Assembly (NCBI RefSeq): GCF_023015695.1
Contig: NZ_JALKAS010000001.1
Location: 310,001 to 374,000, forward strand
Length of the DNA stretch: 64,000 nucleotides
DNA from: Jannaschia sp. S6380
GTDB taxonomy: Bacteria; Pseudomonadota; Alphaproteobacteria; Rhodobacterales; Rhodobacteraceae
Reading direction: 5' to 3'
Both the position numbers and the translations under genes were made by a program. The notes under the pieces are model-generated. The model was not told the DNA's origin. It saw only the letters and a program-made list of their open reading frames with translations, and did not search any database. Shown here in pieces: positions 6,195 to 13,598 of this stretch; within the stretch, counting starts at the first letter, position 1; the number at the start of each line of letters is the position of its first letter.

Positions 6195-8053
6195 GAAGAA
6201 ACGATCCTTCTTGCATCTGCTCGCAAATCAGCGGCATTTTCACGGGCCTCGCGCTCAGCAGCGCTTAGATCGCCGCTTCTATATCGAAAACTTGAACATC
6301 GTGAATTGAAGTCGCCAATCAGCGCATTGAAACGGTCAATTTGATTGTCCGTTGTGGTCAGTGTTCTGATGATATCAAGCCGTTGCCCCTGAAAAACACA
6401 GTAGCGGATTTGAGAGCGATTGAGTGTTAGGCCCTGCCCGACCGGCGGGATAGTCTCAACCGCCGCGCTTGTCGCTGGCGCGGGCGTTGGGGTTGGCGTC
6501 GCGACACGTGGAGCGGATGGCTGATAGGTTGAACGGTTAGATGGTCTGTCCATCTCATCTGCAATCACAAAGAACCCTATGACTGCTGCGATTGAGGCAT
6601 AAATTCCCCACTTCACCTTTTTGCCGAGCCTCTTTCGATCCAGCTTAGTCTTTAGCTGCTGAAGTTCGGCACGCTCCGATCCACGTGCATATTTCAGCAA
6701 ATCCTCCACAGTTTGCGACATCGCGGTCAAATTGCCCGAATTCTTTTCAAGCTCGTTCATTTTCCAATTTCGGTGCAAAACCGCCCGCTCTTCTTCAAGC
6801 GTTTTTTTAAGTTCCTGAGGCGGTCGAGCGCCAGCAAATGTCAGAGCCCCGTCAAGCAGTTTGAAAGCGGTCTGCGGGTCATTGCAATCGTTGTTGATGT
6901 GCAATGCAAGGTCGCGCAGGATGTTAAAGGCAATGGGGTCATTTCCCCCCTTGGATACCGTATCCTTGAATATCTTGAGGACAGTGGAAACCGGTGTCGG
7001 CAGCTTTGTTTTAGCCGCCTCGCATGCATCAATAAGCGGCTTGTATTCCTCGTGTAGTTTTTGTTGTTCGTCTAAGTTTTCAAGTGCCGCCACATCCCCT
7101 TTCAGGACTTCGGCGACGGATTCAAGCTCAGGGAAGGTCCGCAACAAAGCCTCAGAAAGCCTACGTGCTTCAGTAAATTCGCTGCGATTGTTGGCGAGAT
7201 CCAAGCAAAGCGATCTCAGTTTTTCGTAGATCCGCTTTGATCGCCCTTCTTCATGGCCTTGATGCTGTTCATAGACCTGAACCGGCTGATTCACGTCATC
7301 CCAACGAACCAGAAGGTCAGATGCTCTTGTTACAAGTGCTGCTAGATCGGCGTCGGTATTTTCAGCGTCCGATATGACCTCGTCGATCTCATCGCTTATG
7401 CGGGCTAAGTCAGGTTCACTTAACGTATCATAACCGCGAACAAACTGCTCCAAGAACGTACTCGAAGGATGCCTTCTAAGCTCTGCTTCGACAATTCGGT
7501 CCATGACTTCACCAGGGCGATCTAGGCTCCAAATCCCCACCGCCGCCGATCTGGCATGCTGTCTTTCGAGCTCCACAAGCGCGTTCCGCATCTGCGGGCG
7601 CTCGACACTTGGAAATCCTGCGCTCAGACGATTGTCATTGAGGAAAGTGAGGATGTTCTCTTGATCGATCTCGTCCCACGCCGACACCAGTGCATGAAAC
7701 AGGGTGTCGTTAACGTTTCCCGTGCCCGCGAAATGTGCCAAAATGTTAGCCTTGGCCAGTTCAGGGGCGTGCTTTGATGTTTCAATAAGCGCCTCAAGGT
7801 CACCAGAACCGACAAGGCTCAGGACATTGGTCGTTTGAGCTAGGCTCAACTCTGGCAGCCATGAGATTTCTTGTTCTAATCGAGAATTTGGTGCCAACAG
7901 GCTTTGCTGGGCGCGTTGGATTTCTTGAGGCGCAAAAACCTCATCAAACTCGGCATCTTCAACTAATTCGGCGATGTCTGATCTATCTGCGTCGTAGCCT
8001 GCCTTCAAAATATGATACGCGTTACTCGTAAGGTCGAAACATCCGTTATTCAT
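6188..8053 (-). CDS. Membrane-anchored J-like co-chaperone, first gene of the Hsp70 cassette
   Basis: A 621-aa protein in four parts. Residues 8-70 (NAYHILKAGYDADRSDIAEL onward, ending SWLPEL) look like a divergent J domain, but no HPD tripeptide is present. Residues 75-480 are a long helical, TPR-like region. A membrane helix (YASIAAVIGFFVIAD, near 490-505) is followed by a Pro/Thr-rich linker. The C-terminal module contains IRYCVFQGQRLD and FNSRCSSFRYRSGDL, a module I recall from other proteobacterial membrane proteins. The layout resembles the E. coli DjlB/DjlC proteins that pair with the Hsp70 HscC. The C-terminal module would lie outside the cytoplasm if the J-like part is inside. Confidence 0.75.
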   Translation of the reverse strand: MNNGCFDLTSNAYHILKAGYDADRSDIAELVEDAEFDEVFAPQEIQRAQQSLLAPNSRLEQEISWLPELSLAQTTNVLSLVGSGDLEALIETSKHAPELAKANILAHFAGTGNVNDTLFHALVSAWDEIDQENILTFLNDNRLSAGFPSVERPQMRNALVELERQHARSAAVGIWSLDRPGEVMDRIVEAELRRHPSSTFLEQFVRGYDTLSEPDLARISDEIDEVISDAENTDADLAALVTRASDLLVRWDDVNQPVQVYEQHQGHEEGRSKRIYEKLRSLCLDLANNRSEFTEARRLSEALLRTFPELESVAEVLKGDVAALENLDEQQKLHEEYKPLIDACEAAKTKLPTPVSTVLKIFKDTVSKGGNDPIAFNILRDLALHINNDCNDPQTAFKLLDGALTFAGARPPQELKKTLEEERAVLHRNWKMNELEKNSGNLTAMSQTVEDLLKYARGSERAELQQLKTKLDRKRLGKKVKWGIYASIAAVIGFFVIADEMDRPSNRSTYQPSAPRVATPTPTPAPATSAAVETIPPVGQGLTLNRSQIRYCVFQGQRLDIIRTLTTTDNQIDRFNALIGDFNSRCSSFRYRSGDLSAAEREARENAADLRADARRIVSSW

Positions 8054-8082
8054 CAGTAATTTCTCAAGTCAAAATTGGCCAA

Positions 8083-8108
8083 GCTTGCTCAGACCGTTGC
8101 ACGCAAGC
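8083..8108. repeat. Inverted repeat upstream of the J-like gene
   Basis: GCTTGC (8083-8088) and GCAAGC (8103-8108) are separated by 14 bases in the 82-base gap between the antitoxin stop and the J-like start. It may be an operator for the chaperone cassette or an end signal for the toxin-antitoxin transcript; neither can be shown. Confidence 0.3.
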
Positions 8109-8135
8109 GTTGTATTGAAAACATCCAAACCGCGG

Positions 8136-8474
8136 CTATGCGTGAAATTCAGTATTCTGAGTGATTGAAAAGGACATACCCTCACGCTGCTTCAACCGCG
8201 ATACCATCGCCAGCAAATTGTCCGCGCGCGGGTTTCCCTTGGCGCTGAGCATCCGCATCAGGCTCTTGGGGTCTTTTTGCATGTCTTGGGCCAAGGCCTC
8301 GAACCCCACCGTGGCGTTGACATAGTCGCGCAGCAGCACCTTACCGGTCTCCAGATCGTCGCTGAGCATCGCCTCGATAGCTTCGCGGAACAGACCCGCG
8401 CGGAACTCAGGATCGCGATCGGCGCGGGCTTTGATCGTGTCTTTGAAGTCTTTGGTCAGTGGCATGTCAGTCAT
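8136..8474 (-). CDS. Antitoxin of a RelE-type addiction module (HTH protein)
   Basis: Starting at ATG 8474, which overlaps the toxin stop, the product is 112 aa: MTDMPLTKDFKDTIKARADR and on. The features FREAIEAMLSDDLETGKVLL, RDYVNATVGFEALA and PKSLMRMLSAKGNPRADNL are hallmarks of the COG3636-type 'addiction module antidote' HTH family, where the SLxRxLSxxGNPxxxxL stretch is the recognition helix region. It should neutralise the toxin encoded just upstream and bind the shared promoter. Toxin-first order is normal for this family. A longer reading from 8558 would lie inside the toxin gene and is unlikely. Confidence 0.85.
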   Translation of the reverse strand: MTDMPLTKDFKDTIKARADRDPEFRAGLFREAIEAMLSDDLETGKVLLRDYVNATVGFEALAQDMQKDPKSLMRMLSAKGNPRADNLLAMVSRLKQREGMSFSITQNTEFHA

Positions 8475-8796
8475 CTTTCTCTTTGCGGGCCTTGTAGTCG
8501 TCCCAATATGCTTTTGCCTGCTCGATATCTTTCGACTGGCGCTTTTTCGTGCCGCCACAGAGCAGGATCACAAGCGTATCGCCGTCTTTGCCAAAATAGA
8601 CGCGGTAGCCGGGGCCGAGGGTGATGCGCCGCTCTGACACGCCTTGCCCGACTGGCTTCACGTCGCCAAGGTTTCCAGTCTCGATCCGTGCAAGCGCCGT
8701 TCGAACCTTCAATGCCGCCGCCGTATCCAGACCATTGAACCAATCGTCGAACGGAGTTTTCCCCGTTTCGGTGACATAGACAACAAGCTTATTCAT
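8467..8796 (-). CDS. RelE/ParE-superfamily toxin (COG3657-type)
   Basis: A 109-aa product from the ATG at 8796, chosen because it follows CACTAAGGGGTCAG with a clear ribosome site. Motifs include TPFDDWFNGLD, VRTALARIETGNLGDVKPV, GVSERRITLGPGYRVYFGKD and LLCGGTKKRQSKDIEQA, which together define the 'addiction module killer protein' branch of RelE-like ribosome-dependent RNases. It overlaps the antitoxin start, so the pair is co-translated. In this element it probably enforces maintenance and may also add to phage defence. Confidence 0.9.
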   Translation of the reverse strand: MNKLVVYVTETGKTPFDDWFNGLDTAAALKVRTALARIETGNLGDVKPVGQGVSERRITLGPGYRVYFGKDGDTLVILLCGGTKKRQSKDIEQAKAYWDDYKARKEKDD

Positions 8797-8807
8797 CTGA
8801 CCCCTTA

Positions 8808-8823
8808 GTGACACATGTGTTAC
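8808..8823. promoter_or_regulatory. Palindromic operator candidate of the toxin-antitoxin operon
   Basis: GTGACACATGTGTTAC is a 16-base palindrome with one mismatched pair and a perfect ACACATGTGT core. It lies 12-27 bases before the toxin ATG, where antitoxin or complex binding would repress the operon. Confidence 0.5.
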
Positions 8824-8858
8824 CAAATGTCAAGCGCGTGAGGTTCTTGTCATACACC

Positions 8859-10532
8859 TCAGTCAGCCCACACATCTTTTACGAAAGCCTCGATTTCATC
8901 TCTCCTCCGAGCAACATCTGCTTTAGTCCACTTTTGGCTTTTCGTGATTTCCTTCCCAACCTGGATCGTCCCGCGCAGCCCAGAATCTGTATACCGCTCC
9001 GCCTTTTCACTTGGCGACTTTCCACCCAGAGATGAATTTACTTTAGGCGGTAACATCGTCAAATTGCCAATGTTGTGAATGTCGGAACGGCCACTGTTTT
9101 GTGGTACAATGTGCTCAATCGAACTTGATGCGTCGTTTTGCCAAATTTTTTCCCACTGAAGCGCATTGATCTCTTCCCCCGCGTTTGCCGCTAGATGTTC
9201 ATCATATCGAAACAACACGTATCTCAACTCTTCCGTCCAGCCCTTGTAGCAGTCATCCCAATATTTAGGGCCAGTTATGACATCATCTATCTGATAATCT
9301 TCACCAATCTCCCGTATGGCTTCGAGGATTTCGCTTGCAGATTTAGTTTTCTTATGAACTGCAAACCCCAACATCACATAGTCAGCGATCTTATTCCGAG
9401 CATCTGCATCGCCCAGGCCAAAAATACGAAATGTCACACGCTCCCATGCATTGAGGAGCTCTTTCTCTTTGGCTTTATCAAATTTGCGAAGCAAGATCGC
9501 CACGGCCAAAAACCTTGCATGCAAGATTTTTGCAGGGGCCCTAAGCCGAGGGTTGTCGTGTAACTGCTTCACCACCTTAACCGTCTTTTGCAGGTCGCTA
9601 GCACAGCCAATAAGTGTTTTGATTTCCTTACCCGCAACCCGCTGGAGTTCTTGAGAAGCTTTCTCTTCACTCAGTATCTTTCTGGGATCCTCATCACTTT
9701 TTGCAAATGTCCCTGCAAATCTTAGAGCCTCATCTCCAAGGTCTTGTCGAAGGCCAAGGTTTTGATAGATGGCCTTCCAAATTGTGTGCATCTCATGAAG
9801 GCCGTCCACTTGCCCCTTTTGGTCATTGGAGTATTCGAAAATCGACGCCATTAGCTGGCTTTTGGTCTTATCGATCCATTTTACGTCTAGGCCACGACTG
9901 TTAAGTACCTCAAAGACCCGATAGACGATTGCTTCGTCAGCGATCTCGTGAAAAATGACAGATAGGCGGTTGCGGATCGTACCATAAAGTTCAATCAGAT
10001 TGTCATTCTGCTGCCAATTTTCGACGAACCTCGCGCACTCTTTCGCGGCGTCAATCAAATTTTGATCAGCTGATGTTGATCTTTCATCTTCACTAACTTC
10101 TCCAGTCTTTATGTAATCTTTGAAAACTGAACTGCTGTCATGATTGGTTTGAAGTAAGATCATTTCATGATCGTCACTCTTGACGAGAAGTTCGGACAGG
10201 TCAGCCTTCATCTTAGCGGTTTGCTTGTCATCCGCAGACAACGCCTGTTCAATCGCCTTGAGAAGCACGACGATAGTTGTGATACGTTGCTGACCATCGA
10301 CCAATTCAACAATTTTATACTCATCAGCTCCGATGGCTTTGGTATCTCGCGACAGCGCGACAATTGTCGCCATAAAGTGCTCGCGCCCTGAATTGTGAGC
10401 TTCTTGGATATCTTTGAATAGGTCTGCGCGTTGCTTCTTTTGCCATGAATAGGCGCGTTGATATTCCGGTATACGGAACAACCGCCCGTCCAGAAGCTTG
10501 GCGACTGTTAAATGCATCGGGTTCAGTTGCAC
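8859..10532 (-). CDS. DUF262/DUF1524 (GmrSD-like) defence-type protein
   Basis: This 557-aa single chain fuses both halves of a GmrSD-type modification-dependent restriction enzyme. The N-terminal DUF262 part shows FRIPEYQRAYSW and the ParB-like VDGQQRITT box that binds and hydrolyses nucleotide. The C-terminal DUF1524 part holds an HNH-type nuclease core: SSSIEHIVPQNSG, HNIGNLTMLPPKVNSSLG and KSPSEKAERY. Family members cut phage DNA carrying modified bases, but many DUF262/DUF1524 proteins are untested. Both key motifs are intact. It has its own 102-base upstream gap and sits beside the toxin-antitoxin pair. Confidence 0.88.
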   Translation of the reverse strand: MQLNPMHLTVAKLLDGRLFRIPEYQRAYSWQKKQRADLFKDIQEAHNSGREHFMATIVALSRDTKAIGADEYKIVELVDGQQRITTIVVLLKAIEQALSADDKQTAKMKADLSELLVKSDDHEMILLQTNHDSSSVFKDYIKTGEVSEDERSTSADQNLIDAAKECARFVENWQQNDNLIELYGTIRNRLSVIFHEIADEAIVYRVFEVLNSRGLDVKWIDKTKSQLMASIFEYSNDQKGQVDGLHEMHTIWKAIYQNLGLRQDLGDEALRFAGTFAKSDEDPRKILSEEKASQELQRVAGKEIKTLIGCASDLQKTVKVVKQLHDNPRLRAPAKILHARFLAVAILLRKFDKAKEKELLNAWERVTFRIFGLGDADARNKIADYVMLGFAVHKKTKSASEILEAIREIGEDYQIDDVITGPKYWDDCYKGWTEELRYVLFRYDEHLAANAGEEINALQWEKIWQNDASSSIEHIVPQNSGRSDIHNIGNLTMLPPKVNSSLGGKSPSEKAERYTDSGLRGTIQVGKEITKSQKWTKADVARRRDEIEAFVKDVWAD

Positions 10533-10634
10533 TGGGAAACTCTCCTACGAAAAAATGCTCTTTGCTGGCTTCATAGGAAGTCACTAGAGCCCGAAAGACA
10601 ATGGATTAAGCCACCTTTTCGCGCAACCTGAGCC

Positions 10635-12158
10635 CTAGTGCGTCATCCCTCGGTCCATCTCGATCTCCCGCGTCTCTAACTCTGTCTCAACCTCTCTTCG
10701 GCGGCTTTCACTAACTTCAAGCTGGTCTCGAGTTGCGTGCGCAGCTTCCCGTAATTCGAGCCCTCGCTCAGCAAGCCGTGCAACGCAGCCACGGACGCCG
10801 TTTGCGATTGAATGAGCACCGACACGCAGGCGGTCAATCCATCCATCTGGCTCTGCATCCTGGTCGTCGAGCGTGCCTCTAATCCGCTCAATTCCTTTGC
10901 TGAGACCTCGCAGGCCGTCACCAACCGCTCGACGCAGGCGAGTAAGTCGCGTTCCAAGGCTGTCAGGGGTGTCGTCATCTATTCCTCCTCGATCTTGATG
11001 CAGGTCACTGATCTGCCGCCCAGCGTGCAGGTCCTCAGGCGCGTCTTGGTCGGGTCCAATACCAGCCAGGTCCCGTCCTCCCTGTCGATCCGCGTCAGGC
11101 CCAGTTCGGTCATCTCCGAGCTGGCCAGCATCAGCGTCCAAAGCAAGCTCGCGGCCATCATCGAGACGATCCCCACCAAGAATGTCCCCGTGATCAGCCA
11201 GGGCGAGATCGTCAGCCAGCTCTTGTTCTGTCGCAGAAAGCTGCGGGTATCGCTCTCGATTGTACGATGCGCGATGGTCGCAATTTTGCTCAAATCGGTC
11301 TTGAAGCTCTCCAATTGGGATGCCATCGAGGCGGCGTAGTCCTGCCGGATCGTGTCCAGTTCCGCGTTCAGCTTCTCGCTCAGCCGCGTCGGCTTGCCAG
11401 TCTTCATGGAAGATTTCTCCTTTCAAACGCCACCGCTCGCCAGTGTCGGGGTCTTGGGCGGTTAGGTAGGCCTTGCCCGCACGGGGGATGTCGAAGCCAG
11501 CATCGGTCAGGGCGTCCAGCATGCTGGCGCGATCGGTGACATAGCCGACGCTGATCTGGTCTTGCAGCCACGCATGCAGCTCGTCGCGACCTTGGGCGCG
11601 AGTTGGTGTTTCGATGGTGTCGCGCACCTCTTGGGTGCGCTCCAGCTCCATCGGATCGGCCCAGCCGTGACGCTGGTTCATCACATCGCGCAGGCTGTCG
11701 AAGGCGTTCTGATATCCGGGTGGCGCGATGTTCAAACTTCTGTCCGAGGTTAGCTCCAAGCGCGGCGTGCAGAAGTGGAGCTCGACGCGGTCTTCGTGGG
11801 TATGTCGGACCCAGAGCACCTCATATTGCGTCGGGTCCAGCCCCGCGAAGGCCAGACGCTCGAAGTGGTCCATGACCTCGGCTTGTTGTTCCTCGGTTGG
11901 GGCATCGGTGGCGGCAAAGCTGATCACGCCTGCACGGTAGGTCCATTGGTGGCGGCTGGCGTCGATCAGGGCTTCTGTGCGGTCGGGATTGCCGCGCAAG
12001 ACCTCGGGCAAGGGTTCGCGGGTGACGGTCATCGGCTGGCCGTCTGCATCGCGGATCAGGTCCCGGTTGTCGTCATAGGCCAACACCTTGTCCGCGATGA
12101 GGTAGCCAACTGGACCAGCGCCCGCGCCTTTGCCGTTGCGGAAGAACTTGATCAGCAT
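10635..12158 (-). CDS. mobA: Relaxase (ColE1 MbeA-like mobilization protein)
   Basis: A 507-aa relaxase expected to nick oriT and pilot the single strand. The N-terminal 300 residues carry the family pattern: FFRNGKGAGAGPVGYLI, VISFAATDAPTEEQQ and the metal/active-site region WVRHTHEDRVELHFC, which resembles the His-Glu-(Asn/His) arrangement of the MbeA branch of MOBP relaxases. From about 325 the sequence turns into low-complexity Asp/Gly/Arg-rich text, because this stretch also encodes two other proteins in another frame. The start overlaps the mobC stop by 7 bases. Confidence 0.88.
   Translation of the reverse strand: MLIKFFRNGKGAGAGPVGYLIADKVLAYDDNRDLIRDADGQPMTVTREPLPEVLRGNPDRTEALIDASRHQWTYRAGVISFAATDAPTEEQQAEVMDHFERLAFAGLDPTQYEVLWVRHTHEDRVELHFCTPRLELTSDRSLNIAPPGYQNAFDSLRDVMNQRHGWADPMELERTQEVRDTIETPTRAQGRDELHAWLQDQISVGYVTDRASMLDALTDAGFDIPRAGKAYLTAQDPDTGERWRLKGEIFHEDWQADAAEREAERGTGHDPAGLRRLDGIPIGELQDRFEQNCDHRASYNRERYPQLSATEQELADDLALADHGDILGGDRLDDGRELALDADAGQLGDDRTGPDADRQGGRDLAGIGPDQDAPEDLHAGRQISDLHQDRGGIDDDTPDSLGTRLTRLRRAVGDGLRGLSKGIERIRGTLDDQDAEPDGWIDRLRVGAHSIANGVRGCVARLAERGLELREAAHATRDQLEVSESRRREVETELETREIEMDRGMTH
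10676..10978 (-). CDS. MobD/MbeD-like protein nested inside mobA
   Basis: The ATG at 10978 follows the stop of the other nested gene directly (TAG then ATG), with a very strong GAGGAGG site 6 bases before it. The 100-aa product is helical: LTALERDLLACVERLVTACE at the start matches the coiled-coil pattern of the MbeD/MobD family, with heptad-like repeats later. It is read in a different frame from the relaxase C-terminal part. Gene order and nesting match ColE1 (mbeB then mbeD within mbeA). MbeD-type proteins take part in transfer or entry exclusion. Confidence 0.75.
   Translation of the reverse strand: MTTPLTALERDLLACVERLVTACEVSAKELSGLEARSTTRMQSQMDGLTACVSVLIQSQTASVAALHGLLSEGSNYGKLRTQLETSLKLVKAAEERLRQS
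10979..11407 (-). CDS. MobB/MbeB-like membrane mobilization protein nested inside mobA
   Basis: The ATG at 11407 is preceded by AAAGGAG at ideal spacing, although this is inside the relaxase gene. The 142-aa product has a charged helical N-terminal half (LSEKLNAELDTIRQDYAASM), one hydrophobic membrane segment (LITGTFLVGIVSMMAASLLW, about residues 71-90) and a soluble C-terminal end with two Cys (LRTCTLGGRSVTCIKIEEE). It is read in another frame from mobA. MbeB-type proteins hold the relaxosome at the membrane. The strong ribosome site and membrane helix argue that this is a real overlapping gene. Confidence 0.75.
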   Translation of the reverse strand: MKTGKPTRLSEKLNAELDTIRQDYAASMASQLESFKTDLSKIATIAHRTIESDTRSFLRQNKSWLTISPWLITGTFLVGIVSMMAASLLWTLMLASSEMTELGLTRIDREDGTWLVLDPTKTRLRTCTLGGRSVTCIKIEEE

Positions 12159-12625
12159 CGGCGTGCGGCCTCGACGATCTGGGCAAGCTGGCGTTCGATG
12201 GTCAGCAGGCGACGGGCAACGGTGAGCGCGTCGAGGTCAACGCGGCCCGCCAGCATCGCGCGGTTCAGCCAGCGGGCCATCTGGTTGAGGTTGCCGCCGA
12301 TGCGCCCGACGGCCAGAACGAGCGCCGGATCGACGCGCGGGATCGGCTTGCGGCGACGGGCCTCAGTCAGGCCAAGCGCCTCGCGCAGCAGGGTCGCGGC
12401 GGGCAGACCAGCAGCCTCGGCCTTGGCGCGCAACTGGGCCTTCTCTGCGGCGCTACACCGGAAGACGAAGGTCTCGGTCAGCGGCTCTTTGGTGCGGGCC
12501 TTTACCGCGCCGGTGGGGTTCGAAGGGGAGGCGTGCCGCCCCTCGCAAGGTCCCGTGTCAGCAGCGCCAGCGTATGACATGGGTCGCCTTGCTGTTTGCT
12601 CTCCAGTCGGATCGGCAGCATTCAT
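12152..12625 (-). CDS. mobC: Relaxosome accessory protein MobC
   Basis: A 157-aa protein with a disordered first 45 residues, then the MobC core: TFVFRCSAAEKAQLRAKAEA, GLPAATLLREALGL and ALVLAVGRIGGNLNQMARWL. This is the ribbon-helix-helix-like pattern that binds oriT and helps the relaxase. The start overlaps the stop of the preceding gene by 4 bases and the end overlaps mobA by 7, so rep-like, mobC and mobA form one transcript. By analogy with similar plasmids oriT should lie near or upstream of this gene, but I could not locate it. Confidence 0.88.
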   Translation of the reverse strand: MNAADPTGEQTARRPMSYAGAADTGPCEGRHASPSNPTGAVKARTKEPLTETFVFRCSAAEKAQLRAKAEAAGLPAATLLREALGLTEARRRKPIPRVDPALVLAVGRIGGNLNQMARWLNRAMLAGRVDLDALTVARRLLTIERQLAQIVEAARRC

Positions 12626-13494
12626 GATCTGAGGCCTGCGGCTTGGATTTGCGCCTGCGTCACCAGCTTCGAAGCCAGCAATCCGTCAATCTGCCTGGCC
12701 GTTATGTGTTTGCACATCGGGCTGCGATCACTGATCCAGCAGGCCAGCCGCGCATGGTGATCGGCCGCCAATGCTGCCGCCTTTTCTCGGTCTTCTGCTT
12801 GTTTTTCAACATAGGCCTGCCAGCGCCGTGAGTGAAACCAGTTGTCGGAAAAGCAAACCTTGGAACGTGTGAAACCTGCGCTGTCGGTGGCATAAGCTTG
12901 GACGGCCAGCAGCAACTCCTCCGGAGCAATCCCTTCCTTCACGGCCTCTTCGATCTGGACAAGGCAGGCCGCTTTGTTGCGCAGTCGGTCGGGCGGATAG
13001 GCTGCCAAAATCGTCTCAGCCTCCCCCGCCTCGCGCCCGCGCGAAGGAGGTTCTTTCTTAGGTTCAATGGTAAGGTTCCTGTCCCGATTTGAGACTACCC
13101 CCGTCTCACCCTTGAGACTTTTCCCCCGCTTTTTTGAGACGTTTCCCCCCGTCTCATTTTGAGACGCAACTCCGTTTTGACCACTGCCCCCGTCCTTTGG
13201 ACGTGCGCTCGGCCCAAGAGTAATATCGAGGTGCAACTCATACTGATTGGACCCCCGCCCGCCGTCACCATCGCCACGGGCATGGCGCGTGACAAGGCCG
13301 CATTCTTCCAAGGTAGTCATGTGCCGGAACAGCGTGGCGCGACCCATCTCGCATTCGTCCGCCAACCGCTGTGCGCTTGGGCTGCACTGTCCCGTTTCCT
13401 TGTTGTGAAAGTCTGCCAGCTGAATCAACACAATCTTGGCGGCAGGTTTCAGGCCTTTGACGTTCGCGGCCCAAATCAATGCCATGCCGCTCAT
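12622..13494 (-). CDS. Winged-helix replication/regulatory protein of the element
   Basis: A 290-aa protein beginning with a helix-turn-helix domain: LKPAAKIVLIQLADFHN, CSPSAQRLADECEMGRATLF and RHMTTLEECGLVTRHARG. This is the pattern of helix-turn-helix_36 proteins, often annotated as replication proteins upstream of mobC in alphaproteobacterial plasmids and elements. The middle (residues 90-160) is low-complexity and Lys-rich; the C-terminal part contains CFSDNWFHSRRWQAYVEKQ. It may start replication of the excised circle or regulate the Mob operon. ATG 13485 is an alternative start; neither has a clear ribosome site. Confidence 0.65.
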   Translation of the reverse strand: MSGMALIWAANVKGLKPAAKIVLIQLADFHNKETGQCSPSAQRLADECEMGRATLFRHMTTLEECGLVTRHARGDGDGGRGSNQYELHLDITLGPSARPKDGGSGQNGVASQNETGGNVSKKRGKSLKGETGVVSNRDRNLTIEPKKEPPSRGREAGEAETILAAYPPDRLRNKAACLVQIEEAVKEGIAPEELLLAVQAYATDSAGFTRSKVCFSDNWFHSRRWQAYVEKQAEDREKAAALAADHHARLACWISDRSPMCKHITARQIDGLLASKLVTQAQIQAAGLRS

Positions 13495-13518
13495 GGATTT
13501 GGGCCTGCTAAAACGCGG

Positions 13519-13557
13519 GTATCAGGTTCACAACTCGTTCGACAAATGTCCTGATAC
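13519..13557. repeat. Inverted repeat next to attR
   Basis: GTATCAGG (13519-13526) and CCTGATAC (13550-13557) form a perfect 8-bp inverted repeat with a 23-base spacer, followed by six T's. The left arm extends to GTATCAGGTTCAC, a near copy of the left-end site at 886-898. Likely uses are arm-type integrase/excisionase binding or part of oriT. A terminator is less likely because the loop is long. Confidence 0.45.
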
Positions 13558-13598
13558 TTTTTTGACCCTAAGCGACTGTTTTTGTGACGAAATACACT

